Shown: piece after piece, positions 1-12,636 of the stretch
How positions within the stretch are numbered: the first letter of the stretch is position 1
Layout: every line of letters starts with the position of its first letter
Source of the DNA: Smittia aterrima
Taxonomy: Eukaryota > Arthropoda > Insecta > Diptera > Chironomidae
Assembly: GCA_033063855.1 (NCBI GenBank)
Contig: CP093829.1
Location: 11,480,243-11,544,242, forward strand
Reading direction: 5' to 3'
Length of the DNA: 64,000 bases
Program-made: the position numbers and the translations under genes
Notes under the pieces: model-generated
The model's input: only the letters and a program-made list of their open reading frames with translations
The model's database searches: none
What the model was told of the DNA's origin: nothing

Positions 1-1439
1 TTTATATTAGATCGATTTATCCTGAAAGTATCGGACCGGACGTGGCACGCTAAATGTTTGCAGTGCAGCGAGTGCCATGCTCAACTTAACGAGAAATGCT
101 TCATTCGAAATGGTCAATTATTCTGCAAGGACGATTTTTTCAAGTGAGTACAAGACTTTGAAGCTACTTTGTGATCATCTTCTCTCGATAAGAGGCTATC
201 GATCGGTGCGAAACGTTGAAGAGTCATGTGGTTTCAACTTTTTTCTTCCAATCTAACTGGTCTAACAGACGCTACGGTACAAAATGTGCGTCATGTGATT
301 TAGGCATTCCACCAACGCAAGTTGTTCGTCGTGCCCAAGAAAACGTTTATCATCTGCAATGCTTCGCCTGCTCGCTTTGCTCACGACAACTTAACACAGG
401 TGATGAATTCTATTTGATGGAGGATCGAAAGCTTGTCTGCAAATCGGATTATGAAGCGGCGAAAGCTAAAGGTAAAAACTTCAGTTGAAATGTACGCAAG
501 TTGATTAGCTAATGAATATTTTGACTAGGACTTTATTTGTCGGACGGATCATTAGACGGCGAGGGATCAAACAAACGACCACGTACAACAATAACAGCCA
601 AACAATTAGAAACCCTTAAAAGTGCTTACAACAGTAGCCCGAAGCCTGCGAGGCATGTTCGCGAACAATTATCACAAGACACAGGACTCGACATGAGAGT
701 TGTGCAAGTGTGGTTTCAAAATCGGTATGGTAAATCATTTGACGCCACTCGAGTCGAATTCTAAACTGAACTTTCGTCCTTTCTCCGAACAATAGCCGCG
801 CAAAAGAAAAACGACTTAAGAAAGATGCGGGCAGAACTAGATGGAGTCAGTACTTCAGATCGATGAAGGGCGGCTCGTCGCCAAGTAAACTTTTAGACAA
901 AGACGAGTTGAAAGTCGATTTGGATAGTTTTAGTCATCATGGTGGGTTTTGAGAAATTTACTTTATCAAAATCAAAATTTTAATCAAAATTTTCCTGCAA
1001 TAGATTTAAGTAACGACAGCTATAGCACAGTGAACATGGGTTTGGATGATGGAGCGTCCCCACATAGTGGTCGGGGTTCTTACATTCATAGCAGTGCTAG
1101 TCCACCTTATCTCTCTAGTCACTCACCGAATCCTGCTGGCCAAGGCCACTACTCATACGCTGATAACATTGTTTATACGCCGCTTGGTAAGTTTTAAACG
1201 CGCTCGTCCCAAGAATCAGTCAAATGTTAACGGAGAAAATTGTAGATAACCCCGTGAATTCGATGCTACACCTGCAGGGAAGCACAGTTAGCGACCTCAG
1301 CAATGACTCTAGTCCCGCTCACGGTTATCCTGACTTTCCCCCATCTCCCGACTCTTGGCTCGGCACCGAAAACAACGCTGCTGCCACATCGACACCCAAC
1401 AATAATTCAACAAATAATCAATCTTCATCACATTACTGA
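1..1439 (+). CDS. Lim3: LIM-homeobox transcription factor Lim3 (Lhx3/4 class), 5' end cut by window
   Basis: Six exons read in one frame: about 1-143, 269-471, 529-724, 796-941, 1004-1186 and 1246-1439, all with GT-AG introns of 57-125 bases and matching phases. The product enters inside LIM domain 1 (ILDRFILKV..WHAKCLQC). A complete LIM domain 2 follows (RYGTKCASC..GIPPTQVVRRAQ..GDEFYLMEDRKLVCK), then a homeodomain whose helix 3 reads VVQVWFQNRRAKEKRLKK. Directly after it comes the Lhx3/4 signature AGRTRWSQYFRSMK. The tail is Ser/Pro/Asn-rich and ends NQSSSHY. The family acts in the nucleus in motor-neuron and pituitary-type fate choice. The missing start, and the first half of LIM1, lie before base 1. 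Identity is very secure because both the IPPTQVVRRAQ stretch and the post-homeodomain motif are class-specific. Confidence 0.95.
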
Positions 1440-2708
1440 TATCTAGGCTAGATGGATGGATTAAAATTATTTCATGGAAAACAGGCAGGCAGCGAGTGAA
1501 TGGTGAATTGATGTACACACACACAATGAGCTGGCGCACCTTCTAAAGGCAAACAATGAAGCGATGGTTATTTTGTACTTATTTGTTGTCCAAGTTTGAC
1601 CAATATTTATGTAAAACCAGCACACACAATGCTTCGTACGTTACTCTAATTTATGATTGCCACTGAATGTCGAAACGATGAGTGGAAGACTTGGAGTTGT
1701 GGATTAGATGATGAAGCGTTGCTTGTAATACGAGAATCCCCAAGAATTTCTAATTCAACTATTAACATGTTTTTGTGTACACAAAACAAAAGGAAAACTT
1801 TCAACTCGAATGGAAAACTTTGCCAATGAAAATTCAAACTCAAAGAGGAGAAAATCAGGATTAGATCTTTAGACACTTCAACCATACAAAGAGTAATCGT
1901 CCGAAAAGATGAGAAACTTTTCACCAAATAAAGAGAAAAGAAAATTGTTCCTTCATGTTCGAATAGCTTTTCATCGTGAAAGGCTTCGGGGAAACTTTTT
2001 TGATATTTTTCAGTATTAGTCGTTGATTTGCTGTGACCCAAAAAGAAATATTTAATTAAGGGAGCGTTTGTGAAATATTTCGTTTCTCTCAGGAGGGAAA
2101 ACCTTGCGAAGCTTATTGAGCTGAAAGATTAATGATTTCGAGATATTTCATTATCGCTCCTCTCTGTAACGAAATCACTAAAGTTGAAAAATGCAACAGG
2201 ACGAGAACTCAAACAAAATATTTAATCGATTGTACATAATTAAAATTTATTTCCGATCTTAAATTATTTTAAAACAACAAATTGGAAATTATTTTTTAAA
2301 CTTTCAATATTTTATGTTCTCTCGTTTTTTTTTTTGGATTCCGCTGTACAAATTGAAATCATTCCATTTCATTTCACTAAAAACAACTCATAATAAATTT
2401 ACACGTAAGCTGATGAATAAAAAAAATGCTAAGTCGAACATCAAAAGGTTGATGGGAATATATCTTGATGCTGCTTCAATTTGAGAATTGAAGCTGCAAC
2501 GAAACTTTGATCATCAACCAAAAATAATAAATTGTTGTAAATGTGCGAGCATCTCCGTTTGTTGTTTGCGCCAATCGCCATTGGAAATAGTTTCATTTGA
2601 TTTCTGAGAAGTTAAAATGTTCTTTTTGAGAAAAGCATGTAATCTAGTCCATTAAAAATAAATCATAATAAACTTACAAAGAGAATTGAAAGTCGAAGCA
2701 GAAGGTGT
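1440..2708. other. 3' flank between convergent Lim3 and Phlpp
   Basis: AT-rich, gene-free stretch between two convergent stop codons. It must contain both 3' UTRs. A plus-strand AATAAA lies at 1927-1932 (possible Lim3 poly(A) signal) and a minus-strand AATAAA at 2246-2251 (possible Phlpp signal). A 131-codon minus-strand open frame at 1646-2041 has no recognisable motif and I take it as chance. Confidence 0.5.
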
Positions 2709-5700
2709 TTAAAGTTCAGTTGTAGCAACGCCCCAATATTGCTGAAGTCTTGTTTCAGATTCGGGAATAGCTTCAACTTCTTCGAGAACGGGTCGTTCAG
2801 GAATCATTGCGAAGTCGTACTCTATGTTGTAAGGCATAAGTCGTTGCAATGATCCGAAGTAAGCTGCATGAGGACCGCCAGTCATAGGAGCTAATTGTCT
2901 CGGAGCTCCGGCAGGATTTAAACGAATCGGCTTGAAGAAAGTTTGTGCTCCAGGTTGAAATGACCTTGCGCTACCAAAGTGTTTAGATAGAAAAGCATTT
3001 TGATCAACAGGTTGATGAATCGTACTCAGGTTAGACGATGAAGTTGAATTCTGAGGATTCAACATGGAAGCGAAATGCGCAAAGTTTGACTTCGTATCAA
3101 GTTGATTTGTGATGACAGGCGTTGACGTTGATAAAGAGCGAACATGCTTTCGGTTCAAATTTGATTGATTACGTTTGGTGAAAGCTTTCGAGATTGTGTT
3201 CAATTCTTTGTCGAATAGCAGCTGAGTGTTTTGCTCGAGCATATATTCCCAACATTTGAATTGCTCTTCACTCATTACTGAATCCGATTCACCATTTTCT
3301 CTTTCTTTCTCTTCTTCGATTCGAGCTCGAACGGCTCTCGCAATTCCATTTCTGATATTTTTGTCTGTGCCAAGAATTGACTTCGAAGCTGAGCTTCCAA
3401 TAGTTGAGACATCCTTTGATTTCGTTACTTGAGATTGATTATCGCTAATCGATGCTTGATCGCTTTGTCCACTTGGTGATGAACGGTCGCTTCTAGACGA
3501 AGGATGACGAGTGAACTGACCACCGCTTCCTGAATGACAGCAGTTGTTGTTCGTCTCGCAGCAACAGCCGCATTTGCAAAAACCGGAAATGACGCTGCCG
3601 TTTGGCTTCTTTCGAATCGTGTGCCGCAATTCACGCATAAGGAAATCGATATCTGTTCCTAAACTACTGAACTTGATGACAATAATGCTAAGATTCTCCT
3701 CAGCCCCGAAACTCTGAGCAACATCTTGAAGTCTCTTCGCAGCAAGTAAAACATTATCTTCCTTTCTCACTTCGGCAGCGACTTCGCTTGGAGTCATCAC
3801 GTCCCACAATTTCTTGTTTGCCATTATCAAAAATTCGTCTTGATCGCCGAGAATGATTTCATTGCATTCAGGATCAGGAACAACCATTGGAAAGCTAAAG
3901 CTACAACCAATTTTGGTCTTTGAGTTTCCTGAAGTTAATTTTAAGAAATTATTCTGTCGAATGAGAATTGCACTGCCTTCGCCAACTGTCGCAGTTCTTA
4001 AAACAAACTTCCTGCCGTTGGTTTGGTACGCGTGATAAGCTGTCGTTTCGTTTGAGACTTTCGTGCGAGAAATATGACAAAGCGTCGCAGTCACGCCTGA
4101 CTTTTGACCTTGTTGTTTTAACTCGCGATGAGCTGATAACAAAGTGTATTTCATGTAGTCGTTAGCTGTCTCCTTCACTGTTCTTTCTTCAAGAAGAATC
4201 TTCGGAATCGCTTTCACAAGCAAATTCGGTAGACTGTTGTTTGATTCGCCATCAAAAAGACCGAATAATCCTTCGGCATTGCAAAAACCAGGCAGTCGAA
4301 GTTGGGAAATATAAAGTTTGTTTGAATTCCCAGCTGTTTCAGAGAATCCAACTTTCCACGGCGGTTCAATGTCAGCATTTTCATGAAAACTGTTCGGAGT
4401 TGTTGGAAGCGACGAACGATTCTTTCCTGAAACATCGACAAGACTCATTGGCCGTTGTGATCTGCAACTTTGTAATTGTTTTGCATCAACTTGAAGCTGA
4501 TTGTTGCATGATAAATCAAGGAATTGAAGTTTTTTTGGGACGAGAATTGTTAGATTGATTTTGTCAAGTTGATTATGAGCGAGATCAAGCACACGAAGTG
4601 ACAGAATCTTTGACAGTGCTGGTGTTGTTTGCAGCTGATTTGAATGAACTCTTAATACTCTTAAATTCCTCAAATTCGAAAGATTATCGGGCAAGTGCTG
4701 CAATTTATTTCCTGAGATGTTCAGCTCTTCTAGTTCCGGCCAATTGCTTATGCAACTTTCAGGAAACGTCGTAAGTCGATTGTACGACAAATGCAAGATC
4801 CTTAAACTCGTGAGATGAATCAAAGTGTCCAAGACTCGATCGTTGAGATTATTGTTGGTCGCATAAAGTCTCTCCATCTGACTTCGGTTCCCATCAATTA
4901 TTGGCAAAGTCAATAACTTATTACTAGAAACGTTCAGAAGAATTAAGTTCTCGCATGCCGTGAAGAAAAATTCTGGCAAATCTTCAATTTGATTTCCGTT
5001 AATGTAGAGCTCTTGAAGCGGCAATAACTTCTTCGGCATCGGAGGCAATTTACTCAATCGATTGCAAGCCAATTGAATCGTATGCAGCATTCCACTCTCG
5101 TTTTGAAATAGATTGTCTGGCAGAGTGGAGATATTGTTGTTGTTCGCATAGAGGGTCCGCAGTTGGTGACAGCCGTGAAGCCAGTCAGGAACTTCGGTAA
5201 GAAGATTGTAACTCACGTCGATGTGCCGAATATTTTTTGGCAAAGGCTTCACTATCAGTCGACATAAATCTACGAGAATAAGTTGTTTGTGAAGATTTGT
5301 TTTTGAAAACAAAATATTTACAACTCACTATTGTGTGATGCAACGAGAGAATTCAAGACTCTACCGTTCAACGTCAGCTCTTTAATTTTGTTTTTGCAGC
5401 ATTGAATACTTTCTATTTTATCCAAAGCTGATAAGTCAAGGAACTCGATTGCATTTTCACTCATATCCAATTGCGTGAGATACTAAAAGGAAATGATTCA
5501 TTTCAAATGAAACTCAGTTAAGATTTAATATGATCAAAGTTTTCTTACTGTGAAATTTCCTAAGATGATGTTTCCCTTCAAATGATTCGCTCGTAAGTTG
5601 AGCTTCTTGAGTGGCGGATTGCTATAATCGATTCTCGAAACATTATCTTCCTTCTTTCCCATATCGAGTTGATTCTGAATCGAATAGTCCTGTAAAATGA

Positions 5701-8700
5701 AGTTTTGATCTTCTCGAACAGTTTAAACTTTCTCAACTCACCACGCCGTTGTTGAATCTCATTGCGATCATAAAATCTGGAAGTTTAGTGATTTTGTTGT
5801 TGGCTGCTGATATGCTTTTGAGATTCCTTAATAACTTCAATGTATTTGGCAAACAAGCCAACAAGTTATCGTCAATCCTCAACTCTTCCAACCTAGGAAT
5901 GAAGTAAAATTTTGCTAGAAAATTCATTTCAAATGCAATGGAGAGTGTGGAGGGAGAAGATGATGCTTCATTGAAAGTGAAAATATTCATAAATTATCTA
6001 TCGCTTCGAATGGTGTTTGCCGAAGGGAAACCGGAAAAGAGGAAATTGTAATTGTTTGGCAAGCAAAAGTTTTACTTTCGATTTTAAGAAGAAAACTTTA
6101 GATTTTTGTAGCGAAATGTTTGCGAGTTCTTTAATTTATTCCGAATGTCAGTCGAGCGTGGATGGCAAGACGTGCCGGCGGGTGAACTTGTTTGTTCAAA
6201 ACAAGACACGAAAAGGCAGAAACCGAAAGTCCTTTGCATTAGTGGGCAAGGTCTTTGCTAATTTTTCGGTTAATTACCATGTCAGACTGAGTCATCTTTT
6301 CTCATTGTTTCCCGAGTGGAAATAATTTCGACTAAGCTCTGACTCAATTGTGATCAGAATCTCGCAAAGTAATCGACGTCGAAATGGCCTGAATTGTTGA
6401 AATATTGCATAATAGAGAATCGTCATTAAGCTAACCATCAACCGGTCAGAGCCTAATGCGAAATACTTTTCACTGAACGAGGTTCCAGGTCGACGATTTC
6501 AATTTATTAACTAGCATATGAGTTATTAATGTTATGCTAAATAAAAATTTCACAAGATTTGTTTAAAGTTTCTCGAGTTTCCATGTTTCAAGGAAATTTT
6601 AAATATTTTCATATTTTTCATTGATTTGAATAATTTTGTTTGATGAATGGAAAAAAAATTTGCTTCCGAATGTCATTTAAATGCCATTAATTAATCTTCA
6701 CATTGAATGAAACCGTAAACTGTAAACTTGAACTTTACTTTGTTCGAGAACTGAGTCAGTTAAAAATATTTCAGGTTGAGCACACTCACGATGTTTTATT
6801 CATAAGTCAAATATGAGGGAGAGAATAACTCTTGACCAGTTGCGTTCTATCCAACACTTCAAAGTGAACTGACTTAACAGCTCGTGGTTTCTTTTTACAG
6901 CAAGAACTTTTTGAGTGGAAACTAAATGAAAGCTTTGCTTAATTTAAAAGCTTCCAAATTATTCCCTCATCGTCAGTTGAATCTCCTTAACTTTCCTCGT
7001 TTGTGATCAACCTTGCATTGCGGAATTTACTCAAGAAAAAGAGAACAAGCAACAATTTTACAAATTGGCTTCAAACTGGAGTCATTAAACATGGAAAAGA
7101 GCTCTAATTCGCGTTCGAATTTCGGAAAAGGGGAATTTATGTTGCATTGAAATCGTTGATGCGGAAAAAAGTAAATAAAAGCTGTTCGCTCGCTCGCTAT
7201 TCTTACAAAATCTCTCGAAAGGTAAAGTTTGGTAATTCGTGCGATGCGCTTTGTACTCACTTTTCCATTTTGAAAATACTGTCAGGCAGTCGATCGATTT
7301 CGTTTTTTGAAATGTCGAGCACGCTGAGGTTGAGAATGTCCATCACTTGGTCGGGAAACTTTTTAAAATGATTTGCTGCAATTCGAAGTACTCGAAGTCG
7401 CTTGAAGTCTGTCAAGGCCTTGAGTGCGGACTCTTGTAATTTGTTGTGGTCAACGAAAAGTTCTTCAACGAGATGACTTGACTGAAGAATGATTTCCGGC
7501 ATGATGTGCAAACCAGAACCAGAAATATCCATTCGTCGAGGCTCCGAGACTTCCGTTGTTGCCTAGAAGAGAAAATCGTGTTCATCTTCAAATCAGCACA
7601 CACCTAACTGCACTTTATGAGACAATTTTTCTGAACTTTCAGAGCATAGAGAAGAGACACACTCGTTTAGCTTAATAGTTTCGCAACTGAGACTCACATC
7701 AAACTCTCGAAACTCATTAAGATTCTCATCGTTGAACTCATCTTCGATATGATTTCCGTTAAATTCGTATTCCTTTATCGTCCCTAGAACCAAAGTTTTC
7801 CCGAAAAATTCCGGTTCAAGGGAATCCATTTCAATGTCCTCACAAAATGTTACGCGACCTCTTTGCGATCGTAAGCTCATCACGTCAGATTCTTGATTCA
7901 CCAACAACTTCAAACTATTTGTCACCATTGTCCATCACTCAAGACGAAATATTCCTTGAACTTGACTCTTCTTCTGACAACTTCACGATCTAATCACGAT
8001 GACAAAATATCGAAGACTAAACATCAGACGAAGCGAAGAGAATCTTGAATGAATCACGAACACACATTCTTGAATAAAGAAATCACGCAAGTAGTCGTAA
8101 ATTTGTGTTTGGAATTGGAAAATTGTCGTGACGTGTCTGAGATTGTATTCGTAAAAGATCCGCTGGCAAACAATCGCAAGCAGCCAACGGTTTCGCTATT
8201 AATCTATTAAGAAAACTAGATTGAGACGAGCGGAAACTTTCGTCAGAAGCCCTGACGTCTCGAGCAAAAGTATTTCGTGTAATTTCGCTTCGATATGCTT
8301 TGCTGAACGCCGATATGTCGTTTTATAACACCATTCTCCCATCAGACACCGACAAAACTCAATGAAATGTCACGGAGCGAAGAGAGTTCAAGAGGCAATT
8401 GAATTGTTTATTGTGTGACATCACCGTTGGACAAAGAAATTTAAATTTTACGATGCTGCTTACTCTACTTGAACGAATTGAAATTCACACGCAAAAATCA
8501 TTGATCACTTGCAATTTGAAAGACAATTTATCAAGTCAAAGTTAGAAAGGTAGATCGGAGATTAGTAAGCTCATAAGCACTAAATACTGAAACTTCAGAA
8601 GAGAAGAAACGAAAATTCGGTAATAACACGAGGCGTGTTATGTAAAAGAAGACAAAGACTAAGAAGAAGCCGATCTAGGTGAAAACGAAGATCAGAATCA

Positions 8701-10330
8701 GAGTTTCCTTCCACGCATGAGAGAGCCGGACAAGCATTGAAATAAATTAAGATCTGATTAAAACAAAGAGAATTGAGCGAAAGAAGAAACTAAAGTGCGC
8801 TATGGACATGTGAAGCTCTCGAGTCTTACGAAATAAAGTGAAAACAAAAACTTGTGATGATTAAAGTCCATAACGTTTTTGCTTCACAATTTTTCGCTTT
8901 CGCTTTTTGAGCTCTCGACAAGTTGCGCTAATTAATCAAATATTTCGACATTAAGGAAGATTTGCATAAGACGAAAGTTTTCTGGAGAAAATAAATTTTC
9001 TTCAAGTCAATCTATGTCACTGCAATCGGGAAATTACCTCCATCAGCCAATTGGACCATAAATCGCGTTCCCAAGAGTCTTCGAAGCCTAGGAATAAAAC
9101 AACTTCACGTTCTGCTGCGGTGCCTTGTGAGCAAACGCTCAAATTGCTGTTGTTGATGTTGCTGCTCTGGCTCAGGCTGCTGCTGTTAGTGCTGCTCGAG
9201 TTACTGTTCAAACAATCGACGCTCTTGTTTCGAGTCAAACCCTCTGTTATGCCATTGAGACTGTCACTGGCTTTTGGTACAATTTTAATGATCAATCGAT
9301 TGTAAACGGGCGTGTGTTCGAAAATCTCTGAGCCAGAGAGTTCATAGGTCTCTGGCATGAGACTTTGGTTTGCTGGATAAATAATCAGCTTTGTTCCAAT
9401 GATTGCAATCGTTCTTCTTCTCCACTGTGGGAAAACTAATCCCTTAAGCAGCTCTACTGTGCCACACTTAGTGGCGCCTTTGCATAGTGGAATATCAATT
9501 GGCCCAATGTGGAATCTAATGAGATACTTTAAGTCTGGGTCAATTCCAAGTCGTGATCGCCTCGATTCATCAAAGTATCCAAGTTTCTTTAAAAACTCTT
9601 CTTGTACAATCATCGGGTGTTCGGTTTCATCCAATCGACGTGATTTTTCACCGCCAATCTGAAGCCACAGAGTGTAGTCAGCCGGAAGTCCCATGTCCTT
9701 GACAATCTCAATTGTCGTTGAATTAGCGTAAACCATCACCATCCGGTTTGGGTCTTCACTGGATAACTCGGATCGATCAGGACCGCAATAGATGCGAATC
9801 CATCCGCTGGCATTCCACGATGATGCCGCTGACTTTGATGGAGAGACTGACGCAACATTAACTTGATTCAATTGATTGATTTTCCCTTTTACGTCAGCAG
9901 TGTTCAAAATGACTTTTGTAGAGGTAACGCTTATATTGTTGTGGTTAATGTCAGTTTTCGCCTCAGGCTTCTGCTGTATGACATTGCCTCCGCTTTTGTC
10001 CAGCAGCGAGTTAATGTTTTTACTAGCGACATGAGTTGTCGTCGTGTACTTGTTGACAATGTTAATTTTAATATTATGATTACTGTCGACATTCAAATTC
10101 TTCTTCGCGTTTTCAACGTTTTTATTATCAACTTTAGTCGCCCCACCGTTTCCAATTGATTTCGTCGGCACCGGAATATTGCTTCCATTGTTGATGTTGC
10201 TAATTGCGATCGAATTAAATTTGTGAGCTCGCTGTTTCACTGTTCGGACGCTGCCGTAGAATTGACTGTTACTAATCTTCACCAACTCCTGTGGCTTCGT
10301 CTGTTGCGAATTTAAGTTTAAAATTTCCAT
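2709..10330 (-). CDS. Phlpp: PH domain and leucine-rich repeat protein phosphatase (PHLPP)
   Basis: Six exons on the minus strand: 10330-9038, 7562-7261, 5892-5742, 5689-5549, 5482-5329 and 5269-2709. They give 4602 bases, 1533 residues, with every junction in phase. An in-frame TAA two codons before the ATG fixes the start. Order: a low-complexity Asn-rich N-terminus; an RA-like fold (about residues 170-275); a PH domain ending in LGFEDSWERDLWSNWLME; about twenty LRRs; then a PP2C domain. The phosphatase shows the PHLPP-type variants FDGES for the usual DGH, ANKKLW for DG.W, and EENLSIIVI. PHLPP dephosphorylates Akt and PKC hydrophobic motifs at membranes. The last residues, TTEL, fit a class I PDZ ligand, as known for PHLPP. 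Introns of 1475 and 1368 bases flank exon 2. Very secure identification. Confidence 0.93.
5893..7260 (-). other. Phlpp intron 2, no feature seen
   Basis: Intron between LRR exons 7562-7261 and 5892-5742, with donor GTGAGT at 7260 and acceptor TCCTAG. The open frames inside, such as 6017-6325 on the plus strand, show no motif or splice logic. I see nothing further in it. Confidence 0.6.
7614..7928 (-). CDS. Candidate alternative first coding exon of Phlpp (PH-less isoform)
   Basis: An ATG-initiated frame of 105 codons with coding-like codon choice lies inside Phlpp intron 1, just upstream of LRR exon 7562-7261. The peptide is acidic and motif-free (EFNDENLNEFREFDVSLS). A TGA three codons before the ATG shows that it begins a protein and is not an internal exon. 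A donor at 7613 (AAA|GTGCAG) joins in phase 0 to the LRR exon, giving SEKLSHK then ATTEVSEPRR, through a 51-base intron. The better-looking donor at 7603 (AG|GTGTGT) would shift the frame into an early stop. If spliced, the product would carry LRR and PP2C but no RA/PH module. The weak donor and very short intron keep this uncertain; a small unrelated upstream ORF is the alternative. Confidence 0.45.
7929..9037 (-). other. 5' half of Phlpp intron 1
   Basis: AT-rich intron sequence after donor GAG|GTAATT at 9037. If the exon at 7614-7928 is real, its promoter and 5' UTR should lie in the first few hundred bases above 7929. I see no clear core promoter and no other coding sequence. Confidence 0.4.
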
Positions 10331-11618
10331 TTTTTACGCTTCGTGAAAAATGTTTCTCAATGAACCATCTTCATTCCACTTTTTCCAGTTCGGAATTTAT
10401 TATTTTTTTGTAATCGAAATTATGATGAGTCGGTTATGGAAATTTATCACAAATTTTCACTGTTTTAGGTCAGACTAAATTATTTTCACTTAAATTTGAC
10501 CTGATTTTTATATATTTTTTTTAGTTTAAAGATATTTCCTTTGACTTTTCACTTTAACTTCCTATCTCTTCCTTTCTCATTAAAAATGATCTTTCCGTTG
10601 CTCAATTCAAAGACACAATTCACCAAATTGCTTACGAAACTAATTAGCTTCAAAAAAATCCGTAAACTTCGATAAAACACGCAGCTATCGCGAGCCACTT
10701 GTTACATTTCCAAAGCCCATCCGAAAACTGAAACAATTCATTAAAATCTCTTTTCAAAATTAGCTGGAACAAACAAACACGCTGAACAAAAAAAGTAAAC
10801 GAAAACAGAAAATTTAATTCATACAACGATGGGTCGACGTTGAGCAGAAAGAGACGCTTCACCTGTAAAACCTTTCAGTGTTTTCCAACTTTTCTCCGCT
10901 CATCGTCGTCCCGAAATTGTTTGTGTTGGTGCTTGTCCATTGCGTTGTGTTGTTGCTTCGTTACTCGGATGGACGGAAGAGGGTTTGAAGAATTAATTTA
11001 TGCATGGTTGGGGTTTTGTTGAAATTTATTGTTGGCTTTTGAGTGTAAAAAAAGTAAAAACGTTTCATGACGAAACGCTTGGATTGATGTTGTTATTCAA
11101 TGTTCTGAGCGTTTCTGCAACGCAATTGCTGGCAACACAACTGTTGAATTCGATAGGGGACGAATGATGTTGATGATAGAATTTTATGTGCGTGACGAGA
11201 CCGATCAGATTCAAGTTCAGCAAGTCATTTGACAGTTAATGCACTTGCGATTGCTTCATTCTCTTTCGAAATCGAATGGACTCAAGAAAAATATTTCTTG
11301 AATTTGCATGAAATAATCGTACAAGTCACCGGAAGAACTTTGCCTAATTAACTCGTTATACAATGTCGATTATCTTGATGAGATTCCACTATGTGTGTTC
11401 ACGCTGAAATCAAAACACGATTGGACTTTGTAAATTTCGTCAGATTAGTTTGGGATGTCTGAGTTTCAATAAAAATATTTACTCATCGTTCCAGTGTTAT
11501 CATTGATATCCGCCATAAGCCATCGAGCATTAATTTAATCATAAAAATATTTATTAGATAAATTTGGTGAGCTTCGCTGTTTCAGTGTTCATTCTGTCTT
11601 TTGAGCTTGACGAACAAA
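10331..11618. other. Intergenic, head-to-head flank of Phlpp and the pseudoprotease pair
   Basis: Gene-free AT-rich DNA between the Phlpp start (minus) and the first serine protease homologue (plus). It must include the Phlpp 5' UTR and promoter. Open frames of 60-70 codons at 10650-10862 and 10840-11022 lack motifs. A possible initiator (TTTCAGTGTTCA) lies about 35 bases before the ATG at 11619. Confidence 0.4.
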
Positions 11619-12498
11619 ATGCTTGTGAAAATAGTTTTCCTTCTTCTCACTATCGTGTTGCTTCAAGGGCAATGCTTTGCACAACACGACATTGTCGTGC
11701 CTGAAACTGATAGCGCTAGACTATTCATGGCAAGCTTCATTGCAGTAAATTCATCGAGTCCTTTCTTGTTTTGTGGTAAGACTTGTACTTTTCTAATGCT
11801 CTCTCGATAAAATGTGACTTTAAATTTTAGCGGGAACTTTCATTCGACAGAATCACGTTCTTACAGCAGCATCATGCGTTTACGGAAGAATTCTTGCTTC
11901 ATATCGCATTCACAGCGGAGCAGCTAATATGATGAACAATGGAATTGGGACTCCGCATTTTGCTGAAAGAGTTTTCATTCATCCCGATTTCAACTCTAGT
12001 CAGCCATTGGAAAATAATCTCGCTGTAGTTTACGTCAGACTTGTCAGCGATTCCAACACACGTCCAATTACTTTGGAACCAAGAGGTCTTGGAGCTATTA
12101 CGTTTAATCGATTCTGCTCAATGATGGGTTGGGAAGGCTTTCAAGCCACTCTCAATTGGATTCCTTTGAGATTATTCCCGATTGTTGTCGCTAATGCATC
12201 TACTTGTCAACCCGCATCAACTCAAGCTCATTGCTCTTTGCAAACAAGCATCGCTGCACCATTTCCAATTTGTGGAGGTTTGATGGGTTCGCCAGTATTC
12301 TGCAGTGGAGACTCAGTATCAGGAATCGTTGTTCATGATAATTTTTGCCAAGGCGCAAATCCAATTGGAGGTAGATTCATTTCAGTTCATGACTTCCAAA
12401 GCTGGATCAACGAAGTTTCCGGTGCAAGGATTAGCTCGGGAATGTCACTGACGCTGCTCTTTGCTTCAATGTTGATTTTGTTGCAAAATTTATTGTGA
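11619..12498 (+). CDS. Secreted, catalytically dead serine protease homologue 1 with GPI-like tail
   Basis: Two exons, 11619-11775 and 11831-12498 (825 bases, 274 residues). A signal peptide covers about residues 1-21 (KIVFLLLTIVLLQGQCFA|Q). The body is trypsin-fold (S1): FLFCAGTFIRQNHVLTAASC, then ENNLAVVYV, then ICGGLMGSPVFC. Aligned to chymotrypsin motifs, His57 is Ser (TAASC for TAAHC), Asp102 is Asn (NNLA for NDIA), and Ser195 is Met (GLMGSP for GDSGGP). All three catalytic residues are therefore gone. N-glycosylation sequons occur at VNSSS, FNSSQ and ANAST. After SGARISSG comes a hydrophobic C-terminus (LTLLFASMLILLQNLL) with no basic end, typical of GPI attachment. It is a tandem paralogue of the next gene. 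A non-enzymatic binding or decoy role is inference. Confidence 0.85.
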
Positions 12499-12636
12499 TA
12501 AATATATTTTTAAATATCATTAAGCCGTGATTAATGACATCGAGATAACTAATAATTGTTAGATAATATTTCGCCGCTAGTGTTCAGTTTTCAATTCAGT
12601 TTGAGTTCAACCGTTGACACTTGAAGTTTAGTTATC

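Noticed and set aside
1646..2041. 131-codon minus-strand frame after Lim3
   Set aside because: It lies in the shared 3' flank, has no domain, no splice logic and a Phe/Ser-rich random look.
9051..9305. Leu-rich plus-strand frame (LLLLMLLLWLRLLLL) resembling a membrane segment
   Set aside because: It is the antisense of a Ser/Asn-rich linker in the Phlpp PH exon; the real coding strand is minus.
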